Source: Arenibacter amylolyticus (GTDB taxonomy: Bacteria; Bacteroidota; Bacteroidia; Flavobacteriales; Flavobacteriaceae). From it: a DNA stretch of 42,336 nucleotides. Shown here piece by piece: positions 1 through 7,630 of this stretch. Under the pieces are notes generated by a model. It was not told the origin of the DNA. It made no database searches and worked only from the letters and a program-made list of their open reading frames with translations. The stretch covers positions 1 to 42,336 of the forward strand of contig NZ_MTAZ01000026.1 in NCBI RefSeq assembly GCF_002150785.1, written 5' to 3'. Within the stretch, counting starts at the first letter, position 1; each line of letters opens with the position of its first letter. The position numbers and the translations under genes were made by a program.

Positions 1-25
1 GGGAAGTGTAATCTACACGTCCGCA

Positions 26-68
26 CCGTCCAGGCCGCTTTCACTTAGGTGAAATGCTCTTTGGACGG
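26..68. other. Nested hairpin, possible structured RNA or terminator
   Basis: The outer arms CCGTCCA (26-32) and TGGACGG (62-68) are perfect complements. They enclose an inner perfect hairpin TTTCAC-TTAG-GTGAAA (39-54). No T-run follows on plus, so a simple intrinsic terminator is unlikely. It could be part of a structured RNA or an element cut by the window edge. I do not recognise an Rfam family. Confidence 0.45.
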
Positions 69-107
69 ATTCCTCCACCCGCTGTGAAAAGCACTTGATT
101 TTTAACG

Positions 108-139
108 AAAATTAAAATAGGCCGAATTCTTTTAATTTT
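108..139. repeat. AT-rich 10-bp inverted repeat
   Basis: AAAATTAAAA (108-117) and TTTTAATTTT (130-139) are perfect complements separated by 12 bases. It may act as a weak bidirectional terminator for dinB, which ends on minus about 160 bases away, or be incidental in AT-rich DNA. Confidence 0.4.
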
Positions 140-251
140 AGCAATTTGACAGAAGTAGTAATAAATATTGTAGCAAAAAGTCATTTTGAACGGTAGTCCC
201 GCACTTCAGTGGGGGAGATACTGCTAATTGATCATTGTTAATTGTAAAACT

Positions 252-300
252 ACTGCCTACTGTTTACTTTTTACTGATTACTGATCACTGAACACTACTC
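252..300. repeat. Seven tandem 7-bp units, consensus ACTGNNN
   Basis: The units are ACTGCCT, ACTGTTT, ACTTTTT, ACTGATT, ACTGATC, ACTGAAC and ACTACTC, in strict 7-base register. The first three positions are always ACT and the fourth is G in five of seven. The tract touches the stop codon of dinB at 299-301. It has no spacers, so it is not a CRISPR array. Confidence 0.8.
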
Positions 301-1513
301 AAACCTTCCTATGTGCCAATACCACGGGTGGCTGCCCATTAAAGGGATTCTGCATTCTACCAATGGTCTTGGCGCCCAATCCTGCTGCTCTTATGACGCT
401 CTTATCGCCAAAACGCTCCCTTATCTTATCCAAAGCGGCATAGAGATTCAGTGCCTCCTCGGTATCATCAAAGAGATTGATCTGATAATTTCCCTGTACT
501 AGGTGGCTGAAACGGATACCAATTAATCGCACCAATAATCTTCGGTTATAGAGCGTATTGAACAGGCCTAGGATCTGAGGGATTAGAATATGGTCCGCAC
601 TGGTATATGGAATCTTTAATTGCTTGGAATAGGTGTTAAAATCTGAGTAACGAATCTTTACCGATATACAGGCGGTCAGTTTTTCCCCTCTCCGGAGTTG
701 ATAGGCCAGGTTTTCCGTCATGGCAATAAGAATACCGCGGAGCTTTGTTATATCTATGGTGTCTTTATCAAAAGTACGCTCGGTAGAGATGGATTTTCGT
801 TCCGAATAGGGGATCACTGGGGTATTGTCCATGCCGTTGGCCCGTTTCCATATTACCCTTCCATTGGCTCCCAATACCCGCTGCATCACATCCATGGGCA
901 TCTCTTGGATGGTCTTTATTTGGCGCAGTCCCAAATTCCGTAGCGTTTGGTAGGTCTTATCGCCCACCATGGGGATCTTTCTAATGGATAAAGGTGCTAA
1001 AAATGGCTTTTCATTCCCATAATCTATTTTTAATTGATTGTTGGGCTTGGCCTCACCGGTCGCTATTTTTGAAACGACTTTGTTTATGGACAATCCGAAA
1101 GAAATGGGGAGTCCCGTTTCCTTGATGATTTTATGGCGGAGTTCCGAGGAGTATTGGTAAGCGCCAAAAAAACGGTCCATTCCCGTAAGATCGGCATAAA
1201 ACTCATCGATGCTCGATTTTTCGAACAGGGGGACCTGTTCCTTGATAATCTCGGTTACAATATCCGATTGCTTGCTGTAATTGCCTGCGTTTCCCTTTAT
1301 AATTACTGCTTCGGGACAGAGTTCCTTGGCCATTTTCATGGGCATTCCGGAATGTACGCCAAAGCCTCGGGTCTCGTAACTACAAGCAGCTACAACACCT
1401 CTATCGCTAGTGCCTCCGACTAATATGGGCCTATTATTGAGCCTACTGTCCTGGAGTCGTTCTACAGACACATAAAATGTATCCAAATCTAAATGGAGTA
1501 TTGTTTTGTTCAT
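299..1513 (-). CDS. dinB: DNA polymerase IV (Y-family translesion polymerase)
   Basis: This 404-residue protein is a Y-family polymerase that copies past damaged bases, acting with the beta clamp in the cytoplasm. The N-terminus HLDLDTFYVSVE carries the first metal-binding aspartate (D9) and an aromatic steric-gate pair (F13, Y14). SSIDEFYADLT near residue 100 carries the catalytic D103-E104 pair. A helix-hairpin-helix segment (about 175-215) and a little-finger domain (about 235-350) follow. The length is slightly above that of E. coli DinB because of a C-terminal tail. It starts at ATG 1513 and ends at TGA. It stands alone, and a heptad repeat tract abuts its stop codon. Confidence 0.95.
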   Translation of the reverse strand: MNKTILHLDLDTFYVSVERLQDSRLNNRPILVGGTSDRGVVAACSYETRGFGVHSGMPMKMAKELCPEAVIIKGNAGNYSKQSDIVTEIIKEQVPLFEKSSIDEFYADLTGMDRFFGAYQYSSELRHKIIKETGLPISFGLSINKVVSKIATGEAKPNNQLKIDYGNEKPFLAPLSIRKIPMVGDKTYQTLRNLGLRQIKTIQEMPMDVMQRVLGANGRVIWKRANGMDNTPVIPYSERKSISTERTFDKDTIDITKLRGILIAMTENLAYQLRRGEKLTACISVKIRYSDFNTYSKQLKIPYTSADHILIPQILGLFNTLYNRRLLVRLIGIRFSHLVQGNYQINLFDDTEEALNLYAALDKIRERFGDKSVIRAAGLGAKTIGRMQNPFNGQPPVVLAHRKV

Positions 1514-1738
1514 AGCATATCAAAAAATAGGTATGCTAAATTATGGAATATTTCCAATAGAATGGATTTTATCCAAGTTTAATTTATCGGTAGTTTTAAG
1601 GAGTTGGAGTTATTTTAGCTCGGGAGTGGTTAGTTTTATGGGAGGACCGATGCTGTATCTAGGATGAATCTCAGTCGATTATGAGGAGCTTTGGGAGTAC
1701 ATAGTCCTACTGTGTTTACTGAATACAAGGAATTTAAA

Positions 1739-2863
1739 TCAATAGTTAAGCCATTTTTTAAATTCGGAAACCTTGTTTTTGCTAATAATTATGGTTTTAC
1801 TGGAGGCGGGATTCAATTTAATCTTCAGTTGATTATTACCATATTTAAATATCTCATAAATCCCCTTTACAGAAATTATATATTGTCTATTGGCCCTAAA
1901 GAAGTATAGGGGATCCAGGCCATTCATTAATTCGTCCAAGCTGGAGTTGCTGGAATGTTTCTGGCCGTCCAAACAAGTGATGGTGGTCAAGGAAAACTCG
2001 GTGTTGATAAAGGCTATATCATCTACCCGGATGGATATAAGCTTGTCTTTGGAATAGGTGAGTAGGCGATTCTTAATTTTGTTGGTGCCTTCTTCCAGAC
2101 CATTCTGGCTATCTTTTTCTACATTTTTATTTAATTGATTCTTTAAATCGTACAAATCCGAATTCAACTTAGTAAGGCTCAATACCTCTTCGGCCAATTT
2201 TTCATTTTTAATTTCTAGGGCCTTTTCATAATAGCTTCCTAAGAATCGGACCATAACTAGGGCCAATAAGGAAATGGTTGCGCTAGCAAGCAGGTAGATC
2301 AGTAAGAGATTTAATTTGAGTTCCTCAAATTGCTCATGGATTCGGGCTACATTGGCATGTGCTGCAATGATCCAATCAGAATTTTTCACGGGGTACAGGA
2401 AAATAATCTCAGTGCCTATGGTTTTATTTGCTTCAGCATCTTTTTCACCCCCATGAGAGAAATTAGTAACCAGCTCATAAAATTCAGTCGTATGGATTGC
2501 GTTTCCTAAGGGTCTTGCATAGGAAGCTTCCAGTCTATTTTTTACACCTATTTCTTGGGGATCGGGATGACAGATACCCGTCCCGGACCAATCTAACATG
2601 GAGATAAATCCCTTTTCTAGATTACTACCTTCAATGCTTTTTTGAAGGTTTTGAATTACCACCTCCCTAGAAAGACCATGGCTTAATTGGTTAGACACCA
2701 AGGTAGCAATTTCCTGAGCCTCCCGTTTTCCTGAATCGATCTGAAATTGTAAAACCTGATAATTGCTTTCTTTTTCCATATAAACCATAGCAAAATAACC
2801 TATTAGGAACACCACCAAGGATATGGCGAGCAATGTAAAGAGATAGAGGTTGTCTTTTTTCAA
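1739..2863 (-). CDS. Membrane-anchored LytTR transcriptional regulator with extracytoplasmic sensor
   Basis: This 374-residue protein has a transmembrane helix at about 8-28, an extracytoplasmic region with a Cache-like pattern (about 30-180, including GTGICHPDP), a second membrane helix at about 182-204, a short helical linker, and a C-terminal LytTR DNA-binding domain (about 270-370, with IRVDDIAFI and FFRANRQYII). No kinase or receiver domain is present, so it would couple an outside signal directly to DNA. The only workable start is TTG at 2863: an in-frame stop lies six codons upstream and the next Met comes after the first helix. It is divergent from the lipoprotein run at 2994, which is its likely target. 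Confidence 0.8.
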   Translation of the reverse strand: MKKDNLYLFTLLAISLVVFLIGYFAMVYMEKESNYQVLQFQIDSGKREAQEIATLVSNQLSHGLSREVVIQNLQKSIEGSNLEKGFISMLDWSGTGICHPDPQEIGVKNRLEASYARPLGNAIHTTEFYELVTNFSHGGEKDAEANKTIGTEIIFLYPVKNSDWIIAAHANVARIHEQFEELKLNLLLIYLLASATISLLALVMVRFLGSYYEKALEIKNEKLAEEVLSLTKLNSDLYDLKNQLNKNVEKDSQNGLEEGTNKIKNRLLTYSKDKLISIRVDDIAFINTEFSLTTITCLDGQKHSSNSSLDELMNGLDPLYFFRANRQYIISVKGIYEIFKYGNNQLKIKLNPASSKTIIISKNKVSEFKKWLNY

Positions 2864-2880
2864 AGGAGAGGTTGTCTTTT
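2845..2880. promoter_or_regulatory. 14-bp direct repeat, 22-bp period, at the LytTR gene start
   Basis: AGAGGTTGTCTTTT occurs perfectly at 2845-2858 and again at 2867-2880. The period is 22 bases, about two helical turns. LytTR regulators such as AgrA bind direct repeats about two turns apart, so this is a candidate operator. One copy lies inside the first codons of the regulator gene, which would suit autorepression. It could also be a recent small duplication. Confidence 0.5.
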
Positions 2881-2954
2881 AAAGTTGATTTTTCCGTTTC
2901 AGACTATCTAATTTCCCCTTCACGAGGTTTTATTTGAAATTGGAAATTAGTCAG

Positions 2955-2975
2955 GTTAATTTGACCTTAATTAAC
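2955..2975. promoter_or_regulatory. Inverted repeat in the divergent LytTR/lipoprotein spacer
   Basis: GTTAATT (2955-2961) and AATTAAC (2969-2975) are perfect complements separated by 7 bases. The element lies 18 bases upstream of the lipoprotein start at 2994. It may be a regulator site or leader hairpin. The sequence is AT-rich, so chance is possible. Confidence 0.35.
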
Positions 2976-2993
2976 TGAAACACACCACAAATT

Positions 2994-4583
2994 ATGAAAA
3001 AATTCTATCTCTATTTTATCATAGCTAGCTTTTTATGTGCCAGTTGTAGCAATAACAGCGACGAAGACCCAGTTCCAATGGAACCAGAGCCCAAGGAAAA
3101 TAGTGTGAAGTTGGCCACTAATGGGAGCTTCGGAAAAATTTTGACGGATTCTAAAGGTGTTTCCCTATATTTTTTTTCACGAGACACCAAGGACAATTCC
3201 GAATGTTTGGATGGATGTTTAAATGTTTGGCCCGTTTTCTATTCAGAAACAATAACGGTGGATGCCGGACTAGAATTATCGGATTTTAAGACCATAGACA
3301 GAACGGATGGCTCAAAACAGACTACTTATAAAGGATGGCCGTTATACTATTATTCTGGGGACAGTAATGCTGGGGATACTAATGGCGATGCCTTTAATAA
3401 TGTTTGGTATATAGCAAAACCAGACTATTCGCTAATGTATGTGCAGTCACAATTGGTGGGCCACGATGGTAAAAATTATTTGGACGATTATACCGAGGGC
3501 GATGGGAATTCATTTTATATTACAGATATTTCTGGTAGAACCCTCTATATTTTCATCAATGATACCAAGGACACCAATAATTATACTAATGTGGATTTTT
3601 CCAATGACGGGGTGTGGCCTGTTGCCGAAATTGACTTGAATAATCTGCCCAGTATTTTAGAATCTTCAGATTTTGGATCCATCGATGTGTTTGGTAAAAC
3701 CCAAATTACGTATAGAGGTTGGCCACTTTATTATTTTGGTCAAGACAGTGAACGTGGGGATAATAAAGGCATTAGTTTTCCAGCTCCGGGAATTTGGCCT
3801 ATTGCCAATTTAAATACTCCGATGGCTCCAGAGGCGCAACCCGAGGAAAACAATATTAAAGTAGCCAATAATGCCACTTTTGGAAGTGTTTTAACCGATG
3901 CTAATGGAAAATCCCTGTATTTCTTTTCCTTGGATACCAAAGGTACTTCGGAATGTACGGGAGGATGTTTAAATGTCTGGCCGGTTTTTTATATAGAAGA
4001 TTTAGTATTGGATGATGGATTGGATGCGGCCGATTTTACGACTATTGATCGATCGGATGGTTCCAAACAAACGGCCTATAAAGGTTGGCCTTTGTACTAT
4101 TATGCCAGCGATACTGCTTCCGGGGATACCAATGGGGATGCCTTTAATAACGTTTGGTATATAGCAAAACCAGATTATTCCCTAATGTATGGACGATCGC
4201 AATTGGTGGGTCATGACGGGAAAAATTACCTGGACGATTACACGGAAGGGGATGGGGCCACTTCCTATATAACAGACAGTAAGGGTAATACGCTTTATAT
4301 ATTTATAAACGACACCAAGGATACCAATAGTTATACCAATCCTGATTTTTCCAATGATGGGGTTTGGCCTATAGCTCAAATTAATATAGAAATGATACCT
4401 AGTATTTTGGTTGCTGAAGATTTTGGATCTATAGATGTATATGGAAAAACCCAAGTAACCTATAAAGGTTGGCCGCTATATTATTTTGGTCAAGATAGTG
4501 AACGAGGGGACAACAAAGGGGTGAGTTTTCCTGTTCCAGGAGTATGGCCTATTGCCAATGTGGATACACCGGTAGCTCCATAG
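2994..4583 (+). CDS. Lipoprotein with four YxFxxD repeats (PF03640/COG4315-like)
   Basis: This 529-residue predicted lipoprotein has a signal peptide with cysteine C18 as the likely lipidation site and an acidic linker after it. Four repeats follow in A-B-A-B order. The recurring pieces are LYFFSRDTK, LYYYSGDS, LYIFINDTKD and LYYFGQDSERGD, plus CLNVWPVFY and GVWPIA segments. These match the family described as secreted repeats of unknown function. The second half repeats the first with an offset of exactly 750 bases (compare 3391 with 4141), so the gene arose by in-frame duplication of a 250-codon unit. The A repeats keep a C-x3-C pair, possibly a disulfide or metal site. It leads a run with a c-type cytochrome and a YceI-like protein, suggesting an envelope redox or binding role. 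The biochemical function is unknown. Confidence 0.75.
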   Translation: MKKFYLYFIIASFLCASCSNNSDEDPVPMEPEPKENSVKLATNGSFGKILTDSKGVSLYFFSRDTKDNSECLDGCLNVWPVFYSETITVDAGLELSDFKTIDRTDGSKQTTYKGWPLYYYSGDSNAGDTNGDAFNNVWYIAKPDYSLMYVQSQLVGHDGKNYLDDYTEGDGNSFYITDISGRTLYIFINDTKDTNNYTNVDFSNDGVWPVAEIDLNNLPSILESSDFGSIDVFGKTQITYRGWPLYYFGQDSERGDNKGISFPAPGIWPIANLNTPMAPEAQPEENNIKVANNATFGSVLTDANGKSLYFFSLDTKGTSECTGGCLNVWPVFYIEDLVLDDGLDAADFTTIDRSDGSKQTAYKGWPLYYYASDTASGDTNGDAFNNVWYIAKPDYSLMYGRSQLVGHDGKNYLDDYTEGDGATSYITDSKGNTLYIFINDTKDTNSYTNPDFSNDGVWPIAQINIEMIPSILVAEDFGSIDVYGKTQVTYKGWPLYYFGQDSERGDNKGVSFPVPGVWPIANVDTPVAP

Positions 4584-4754
4584 GTACCATAATATTAAGG
4601 CAATTATTTAGGGGGGCTTCCCGTTAAATGAGACATTATCTGTATTGATTTAGCTTAGAGGATCACGAACTAAACATTTTAAAATATCCCAGTTGTTAGT
4701 AGGGGACTAAAGGCTAAATACATCTGAAAACTTGGCATCATAAAAAATAAACAG

Positions 4755-5108
4755 ATGAAACATATACTTTTACTAGGCGTTATGGTAATGACTATTTCCA
4801 TTTTGGTATCTTGTGAATACAATTATGAAGTAGAGACACAGGAGATGGGAAGCAATGAATGCGATATTGTTGTGTCCTATTCAAATGTAATAAGGCCATT
4901 AATCGATAATAACTGTATGCCCTGCCACAGTGGGGATGGGAATGAACCCTTCGCACCCGATTTAAGAACCTATAATCAGGTAAACGGTATTGCAGGGTTG
5001 ATAAAGGAAGTTACCCAAAGCAGGCGTATGCCAAAGGATGGAAGCCTATCCAATGAGGAGATTAACGCCATTAAATGTTGGGTAGACCAAGGTGCCGAAA
5101 ACAACTAA
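4755..5108 (+). CDS. Small c-type cytochrome lipoprotein
   Basis: This 117-residue protein has a lipoprotein signal ending at C20 and a single heme c site CMPCH (C54, C57, H58) after SNVIRPLIDNN. The RRMP segment near residue 93 supplies a probable axial methionine, and the end contains EINAIKCWVDQGA. This resembles the planctomycete-type cytochrome c domains common in Bacteroidota. Its role would be electron transfer on the periplasmic or outer surface. It sits between the YxFxxD lipoprotein and an OB-fold protein whose start is 11 bases after its stop, so it is probably co-transcribed with the downstream genes. Confidence 0.85.
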   Translation: MKHILLLGVMVMTISILVSCEYNYEVETQEMGSNECDIVVSYSNVIRPLIDNNCMPCHSGDGNEPFAPDLRTYNQVNGIAGLIKEVTQSRRMPKDGSLSNEEINAIKCWVDQGAENN

Positions 5109-5119
5109 AGATAGGGAAG

Positions 5120-5542
5120 ATGTTGGGTAAAAAAGCATATTGGATCTTGAGCATTATTTTTATAGGCATTATTGCCATCGCGCTATCGTTTTATATGTAT
5201 AACAAACCTCATATAAACATCCAAAAAACGGAAGCAGCCTATCGCTTAAGCGCCCAAGAACTAATAGGGGAATTTAAGAATGATGAATTGGAAGCCAACA
5301 CAAAGTTTTCGGACCAACTGCTAGTGGTAGAGGGACAAATACATGAGATCTCTACCCTAAAGGGAAATAAGGTCCTAGCATTAAAACCTGCCAATTCCGC
5401 TTCTAGTGTAATCTGTCATATGTTGCCAGAGGAAAGTGAAAAGGTTTTGCAATTAAAAGAGGGACAAACAATAACGATAAAGGGCGTGTGTACAGGGTAT
5501 TTATTAGATGTTATAATGGTAAGATGTATGTTAGTCCAATAA
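5120..5542 (+). CDS. Membrane-anchored OB-fold protein (tRNA_anti-like family)
   Basis: I chose ATG 5120 rather than an earlier in-frame codon inside the cytochrome gene, because it gives a clean N-terminal anchor (about residues 6-25) and follows a purine-rich stretch. The 140-residue product has the pattern of the tRNA_anti-like OB fold: a strand with LLVVEGQIHEI, a middle strand ending in VICHML, and TIKGVCTGYLLDVIMVRC. Two cysteines (in VICH and VRC) recur in this family. The domain probably faces the periplasm. Its function is not established. It is 4 bases upstream of the YceI-like gene. Confidence 0.7.
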   Translation: MLGKKAYWILSIIFIGIIAIALSFYMYNKPHINIQKTEAAYRLSAQELIGEFKNDELEANTKFSDQLLVVEGQIHEISTLKGNKVLALKPANSASSVICHMLPEESEKVLQLKEGQTITIKGVCTGYLLDVIMVRCMLVQ

Positions 5543-5546
5543 AAAT

Positions 5547-6089
5547 ATGAGAGGATTTTATTTTATTATTATTTATCTATGGATGTTAAACGGTCTTACC
5601 GCCCAGGGTAAATACCTTACCAAGGAAGGTTATGTGTCGTTTTTCTCCCATGCCATTGTGGAGGATATTAAGGCAGATAACAATCAAGTGCTAAGTATCG
5701 TGGACACCCAAACAGGGGAGATTGTAGTTCAGCTACTTATGCGCTCCTTTATGTTTGAGAAAGCATTGATGCAAGAACATTTTAACGAAAGCTATGTAGA
5801 GTCTTATAAATATCCAAAGGCTACCTTCTCGGGGGTCATCAAGAATATAGATGGCTTGGACGACCTAAATTTGGAAACGGAAATTGTGGGTACGCTAGCC
5901 TTGCATGGAAGGGAAAAAGAAATTAGTACCAAGGTAGCTATTCGTAAGAAGGGGGATTTGCTTATTTTAAGTGGGGATTTCTCTGTTGAGGTAGCCGATT
6001 TTGACATAAAGATTCCCGCAATTGTTGAAAATAACATCGCCAAAACCATTAAGGTAAGCTTTGATTTGCATCATAAACCATATCCATAA
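5547..6089 (+). CDS. YceI-like secreted protein
   Basis: The 180-residue product has an N-terminal signal peptide ending near TAQG. The body resembles the YceI lipocalin-like barrel: RSFMFEKALMQEHFNESYVES, YPKATFSGVIKNI, VGTLALHGREKEI and SGDFSVEVADFDIKIP. YceI proteins bind isoprenoid or similar amphiphiles in the periplasm. Next to a c-type cytochrome this could mean a quinone- or lipid-linked redox role, which is an inference. The spacing to the upstream gene is 4 bases and to the downstream barrel 4 bases, so these form an operon. Confidence 0.75.
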   Translation: MRGFYFIIIYLWMLNGLTAQGKYLTKEGYVSFFSHAIVEDIKADNNQVLSIVDTQTGEIVVQLLMRSFMFEKALMQEHFNESYVESYKYPKATFSGVIKNIDGLDDLNLETEIVGTLALHGREKEISTKVAIRKKGDLLILSGDFSVEVADFDIKIPAIVENNIAKTIKVSFDLHHKPYP

Positions 6090-6093
6090 AATT

Positions 6094-6993
6094 ATGAGGA
6101 ACTTTCTATCAATCATTTTAATTGTAACGGTCGTATTTAACACCTTTTCTCAGGACTTGACTGCCATTTTGGAACAGGAAGCGTTGGACACCACCTTTCT
6201 TGTAGCGGGTACCTTTAACGGGACTAGATTGTTGAACGGTCATTCTGTGGAGACAAGAAAAGAAGGAATACTAGAGTTTTTGATCTCGCATCGCTTTGGG
6301 AGGGTAAACTCAGGAATTGATCAGTTTTTTGGTTTGGACGATTCCAATATCCGGTTTGGATTGGAGTACGCCTTAAATGACCGACTTACCCTAGCTGTTG
6401 GGAGAAGTTCTTTTGAGAAAACCTATGACGCCTATGCAAAGTATCGGTTACTGCAGCAAAAATCGGGCGAAAATCCCTTTCCTATTGGCTTAACTGTTCT
6501 GGGTACTGCCACGGCAAAAACCATTAAAGACTATCTGCCAGGTCAAAAGCCATCCTTTAGTGAGCGATTAACCTATACAGGACAACTCCTTTTTGCCCGA
6601 AAGTTTAATCAAAACCTATCGGTTCAGTTTGCCCCTACGTTTATACATTTTAATACCGCACCAGAATCCATAGACCCCAACGATATTATATCTCTAGGAC
6701 TGGGGGCGCGAGTGAAAATTAGTAAACGGGTCTCCGTAAACGGAGAGTATTATTACAATATTAATCCGTTTAAATCCCAAGAGCTTAGAAATTCGATAGC
6801 CTTTGGGGTCGATATTGAAACTGGGGGACATATTTTTCAATTGATTTTGACCAATTCCGTCTCCATGATCGAAAAGGGGTTCCTTGCCGAAACGGCAGGG
6901 GATTTTCTAAAAGGGGATATCCACTTTGGATTTAATATATCTAGAGCATTTCAAATAAAAAAGAAGAATGAGCCCATTACATCCAAGTATTAG
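6094..6993 (+). CDS. DUF5777-type outer-membrane beta-barrel protein
   Basis: ATG 6094 gives a standard signal peptide (MRNFLSIILIVTVVF, cut after FSQ). An upstream in-frame start inside yceI would bury it. The 299-residue protein is rich in alternating hydrophobic strands: FLISHRFGRVN, IRFGLEYALNDRLTLAVGRS, QLLFARKFNQNLSVQFAP and SVNGEYYYNINPF. It fits a predicted barrel family found beside cytochrome c and YceI genes in Bacteroidota. The final residues are charged rather than the usual terminal Phe. Function is unknown; a pore or anchor for the upstream envelope proteins is plausible. Confidence 0.7.
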   Translation: MRNFLSIILIVTVVFNTFSQDLTAILEQEALDTTFLVAGTFNGTRLLNGHSVETRKEGILEFLISHRFGRVNSGIDQFFGLDDSNIRFGLEYALNDRLTLAVGRSSFEKTYDAYAKYRLLQQKSGENPFPIGLTVLGTATAKTIKDYLPGQKPSFSERLTYTGQLLFARKFNQNLSVQFAPTFIHFNTAPESIDPNDIISLGLGARVKISKRVSVNGEYYYNINPFKSQELRNSIAFGVDIETGGHIFQLILTNSVSMIEKGFLAETAGDFLKGDIHFGFNISRAFQIKKKNEPITSKY

Positions 6994-7048
6994 GATGATT
7001 AATTGTTTATACGCCCATCTCCTGGGCTAATGGAGAAATTTTGCTATG

Positions 7049-7084
7049 AAAAAAAAAGCCATCCTGTTACGTATGGCTTTTTTT
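7049..7084. terminator. Bidirectional intrinsic terminator
   Basis: An A-run leads into GCCAT (7058-7062), a 10-base loop, then ATGGC (7073-7077) followed by a run of seven T. It sits between the plus-strand barrel gene and the minus-strand His-rich lipoprotein and works in both directions. Confidence 0.85.
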
Positions 7085-7095
7085 AATCGTTCAAC

Positions 7096-7482
7096 TTAGG
7101 CACAAGATACCGTTACAGAATGTGTGTGTCCATCTCCCGCGGTAGAGGTTACCGAAATGGCATTATTGTTCTTTAGCGCGGCAAAGTTGGCAGCGGTTAA
7201 GGTAACTGCATGGTCATGTCCAGAACTTCCCTGAATGGAGTAAACCTTTTGGCTTCCAGCATTGACATCCTCTTTGGAGACGGTTAAACTGTGCCCATGA
7301 TTGGTGCCAATGGAGGTTCTGGTACCATTTTCCACACAATTCCCACTAGGGTTGGGGTTGGGGTTGGGATCTGGATTTGTTCCATCATCTGAACTGGAAC
7401 ATCCGATGAGCGAGTAGGCGGGTATTGCAATTAGTACCGCTCCTGCTGTTTTGCGAATAAATGTTTTTCTATCCATATTCAT
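7096..7482 (-). CDS. Small His-rich lipoprotein, possible metal binder
   Basis: I chose the start at 7482 (or 7476, two codons on). The longer reading from 7524 puts charged residues before the signal peptide. The signal is DRKTFIRKTAGAVLIAIPAYSL with lipidation at the Cys of LIGC. A linker of PNPNPN follows, then a compact domain with three evenly spaced His-x-His motifs: NHGHS, GHDHA and GHTHS. It also has a Cys near the start of the domain (NCVE) and one in the last residues (SCA). These suggest copper or zinc binding or a disulfide. I do not recognise a named family. It is separated from tesB by a strong hairpin. Confidence 0.65.
   Translation of the reverse strand: MNMDRKTFIRKTAGAVLIAIPAYSLIGCSSSDDGTNPDPNPNPNPSGNCVENGTRTSIGTNHGHSLTVSKEDVNAGSQKVYSIQGSSGHDHAVTLTAANFAALKNNNAISVTSTAGDGHTHSVTVSCA
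7349..7368 (+). other. Potential G-quadruplex (four G-tracts) in the linker codons
   Basis: Plus strand reads GGGTTGGGGTTGGGGTTGGG, the canonical pattern of four G-runs with 2-base loops. On minus it encodes the PNPNPNP linker of the His-rich lipoprotein. It may be only a by-product of the Pro-Asn repeats. Confidence 0.55.
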
Positions 7483-7590
7483 AACTTTTCTATACAAGAT
7501 ACTGAAAAAACGCGATAAAACCATGCTAAAACGGCTACAAATAAACTGGTTTTCAGATGTTTCTGTAATTGATATAGTATTGAATGTGGA

Positions 7591-7630
7591 TGAAGTATTA
7601 CGGGATGGTAAGTCCTACCCGATTACTTCA
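7591..7630 (-). terminator. Hairpin overlapping the tesB stop codon
   Basis: TGAAGTA (7591-7597) and TACTTCA (7624-7630) are perfect complements. Inside them CGGG (7601-7604) pairs with CCCG. The tesB stop codon (7623-7625) lies in one arm. No T-run follows on minus, so it may be an RNA-stabilising 3' end rather than a classical terminator. Confidence 0.5.

Larger units (their letters stand above)
1..298. other. Non-coding left edge with several inverted repeats
   Basis: I see no gene here. The stretch holds a nested hairpin (26-68), an AT-rich inverted repeat (108-139), a short GC-rich hairpin (198-215, arms CCCGCACT and AGTGGGGG with one mismatch) and the start of a heptad repeat tract. 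The window cuts whatever lies to the left. The last codons of a plus-strand gene ending at the in-frame stop near 46-48 cannot be excluded. Confidence 0.5.

Noticed and set aside
1-100. RNase P RNA or riboswitch on minus, suggested by GGAGGAATCC and paired arms
   Set aside because: The conserved GAGGAAAGUCC core and other family signatures are missing.
252-300. CRISPR array
   Set aside because: The units are 7 bases with no spacers, and no cas genes are present.
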